DNA of 64,000 bases from Cyanobacteriota bacterium (lineage in GTDB: Bacteria; Cyanobacteriota; Cyanobacteriia; CACIAM-69d), in the NCBI GenBank assembly GCA_022402445.1, contig JAKRSF010000005.1, positions 124,001 to 188,000 on the forward strand, given 5' to 3'. The notes under the pieces are model-generated. The model did no database searches and was not told the origin of the DNA. It saw only the letters and a program-made list of their open reading frames with translations. Shown here piece after piece: positions 63,125-64,000 of this stretch (position 1 is the stretch's first letter; every line of letters begins with the position of its first letter). A program made the position numbers and the translations under genes.

Positions 63125-63323
63125 GGGCTGTCGTCAAGGGATCCAAAATCCTGGTGGCCTGTGGATCCGGGCGGTGGGGCTGGGGCTTTTAGAGCCCCCG
63201 TTTCGCTAGCGGTCCGTTCCTCTGACGCGACCCCTTGGGCGTCCTCCATACTTCCCCATCGGCCCTAGGGCAGATCCCAGGCAGATCCCAGGCAGAACGG
63301 TTTTATTCATTTTTTAAGGAATC

Positions 63324-64000
63324 ATGTTGCGTCAACTCTTTGCCCTTCTCCTCGCGGCGGCGATCGCCACTAGCATGACGGCCTGCGGCGGCCCCAGCTC
63401 CACCACCACGGCCAACTCGACCGCGATCGCCCCCATGGCCAGCCCCAGCGCAGCGCCACGGGCGGCGTCTAATCTGCCCGCAGGGCGCTATCCCGTCCAG
63501 CAGGCCACCTTTGACGATGGCACGGGGGAATATGCCCTGATGGTGCTCAATACGCCCGCCGGGACGCCGCCCCTATTCCGCACGACGAATTTGCGCATGG
63601 CGCGGGTGGCCGAGGGGGCCGAGCAGCAGAGCTATCTGGAGACGGGGGCGGGGGATCCCACCCTCTATCTGACGGAGGATTTCAAAATCGAATACGTCCA
63701 TTCGGTGACGGAAACCCAGACGAATCCGAATACGGGCCGCCAGGAGGTGGTGGTGGTGCGTCAGGAGTCGAGCTTCTGGCAGCCGTTCTTTGGGGCGGTG
63801 GCGGGCCAGATGGTGGCGAATGCCCTGTTTACGCCCCAGTATTATGTGCCGCCGGTCTATCAGTCCGGTGGTTTGGTGGGCTACGGCGGCTATGGGTCGA
63901 GCTACAGCAGCGCGGTGCAAAGCTACCGGACGCGCTATAACGAGCCGCCTGCGGTGGAACGTAACCGGACGCGGTTCCGCCAAACGGGGTCGATCGCGCG
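63324..64000 (+). CDS. Hypothetical lipoprotein, 3' end outside window
   Basis: Open to the window edge (225 complete codons seen). The start MLRQLFALLLAAAIATSMTAC is a lipoprotein signal, with a lipobox ending in C21 (SMTAC), preceded by AAGGA. A Ser/Thr/Ala-rich linker to about residue 50 is followed by a beta-rich part (YPVQQATFDDGTGEYALMVL, PTLYLTEDFKIEYVHSV) and a region with FWQPFFGAVAGQMVANALF and Tyr/Gly/Ser-rich repeats near 175-205. I do not recognise a family. Export to the outer surface or periplasm is inferred from the signal. Confidence 0.6.
   Translation, partial: MLRQLFALLLAAAIATSMTACGGPSSTTTANSTAIAPMASPSAAPRAASNLPAGRYPVQQATFDDGTGEYALMVLNTPAGTPPLFRTTNLRMARVAEGAEQQSYLETGAGDPTLYLTEDFKIEYVHSVTETQTNPNTGRQEVVVVRQESSFWQPFFGAVAGQMVANALFTPQYYVPPVYQSGGLVGYGGYGSSYSSAVQSYRTRYNEPPAVERNRTRFRQTGSIA

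Noticed and set aside
63269-63290. Two copies of GGCAGATCCCA upstream of the last lipoprotein
   Set aside because: Only two short units; too little to call a repeat element.
1-64000. Frequent GCGATCGC runs as a CRISPR or tandem array
   Set aside because: They are dispersed HIP1 sites without regular spacing or spacers, mostly inside genes.

Overview
The window is from a GC-rich cyanobacterial chromosome. Evidence: the palindrome GCGATCGC (HIP1) is extremely frequent inside and between genes; the fbp-zwf-opcA cluster is in its cyanobacterial order; and there are genes for an ssl1498-type light-harvesting-like protein, a Tic20-family protein, a DpsA-type ferritin and an Asr1405/Asl0597-family protein. 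No rRNA gene, CRISPR array or complete insertion sequence was seen. One tRNA gene, tRNA-Val(GAC), lies on the minus strand. I cannot name the genus from the sequence alone.

Layout. 0-4.5 kb: the edge of a VapBC-like toxin-antitoxin pair, a Uma2 nuclease and a large UPF0182 membrane protein. 4.6-10.5 kb: an SpmA/SpmB-type fusion, then fbp, zwf and opcA (Calvin cycle / oxidative pentose phosphate switch). 10.6-13.1 kb: an AT-richer island in which I find no HIP1 site, with a DUF4238 protein and a Panacea antitoxin overlapping a small toxin-like gene. 13.4-14.9 kb: two Uma2 genes. 15-22.5 kb: glyA, argJ, tex, a family 2 glycosyltransferase, thiG and a 56-residue ssl1498-type gene. 22.5-33.3 kb: a diguanylate cyclase with an ethylene-receptor-like N terminus, an rRNA pseudouridine synthase, tRNA-Val, a pentapeptide-repeat protein, an orphan sugar ABC permease, pyrR, pyrB, holA, a GT61 enzyme and plsY. 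33.6-39.5 kb: a LuxR-type response regulator, two more Uma2 genes, an HNH nuclease overlapping rnc, cinA, and a membrane protein whose 3' end overlaps a convergent ferredoxin-like gene. 39.9-47.9 kb: dpsA, an Asr1405-like gene, parB, an aldo/keto reductase, an active/inactive M16 peptidase pair, tic20 and rpsF. 48-56 kb: kdpA-kdpB-kdpF/G-kdpC-truncated kdpD, divergent from a histidine kinase and a NarL-type regulator. 56-64 kb: an MsbA-like exporter, an alpha/beta hydrolase, purM, rlpA behind a long structured leader, a DUF1517 protein and a lipoprotein cut by the window end.

Most genes are housekeeping. The most interesting points are the ethylene-binding-type GGDEF protein, the kinase-less KdpD paired with a neighbouring two-component system and palindromic operator candidates, the Panacea toxin-antitoxin pair in a foreign-looking island, the structured rlpA leader (possible c-di-AMP riboswitch), an in-frame palindrome in parB, and a two-CxxC mini-ORF ahead of rpsF. 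Functional calls rest on reading protein motifs; no database search was run.
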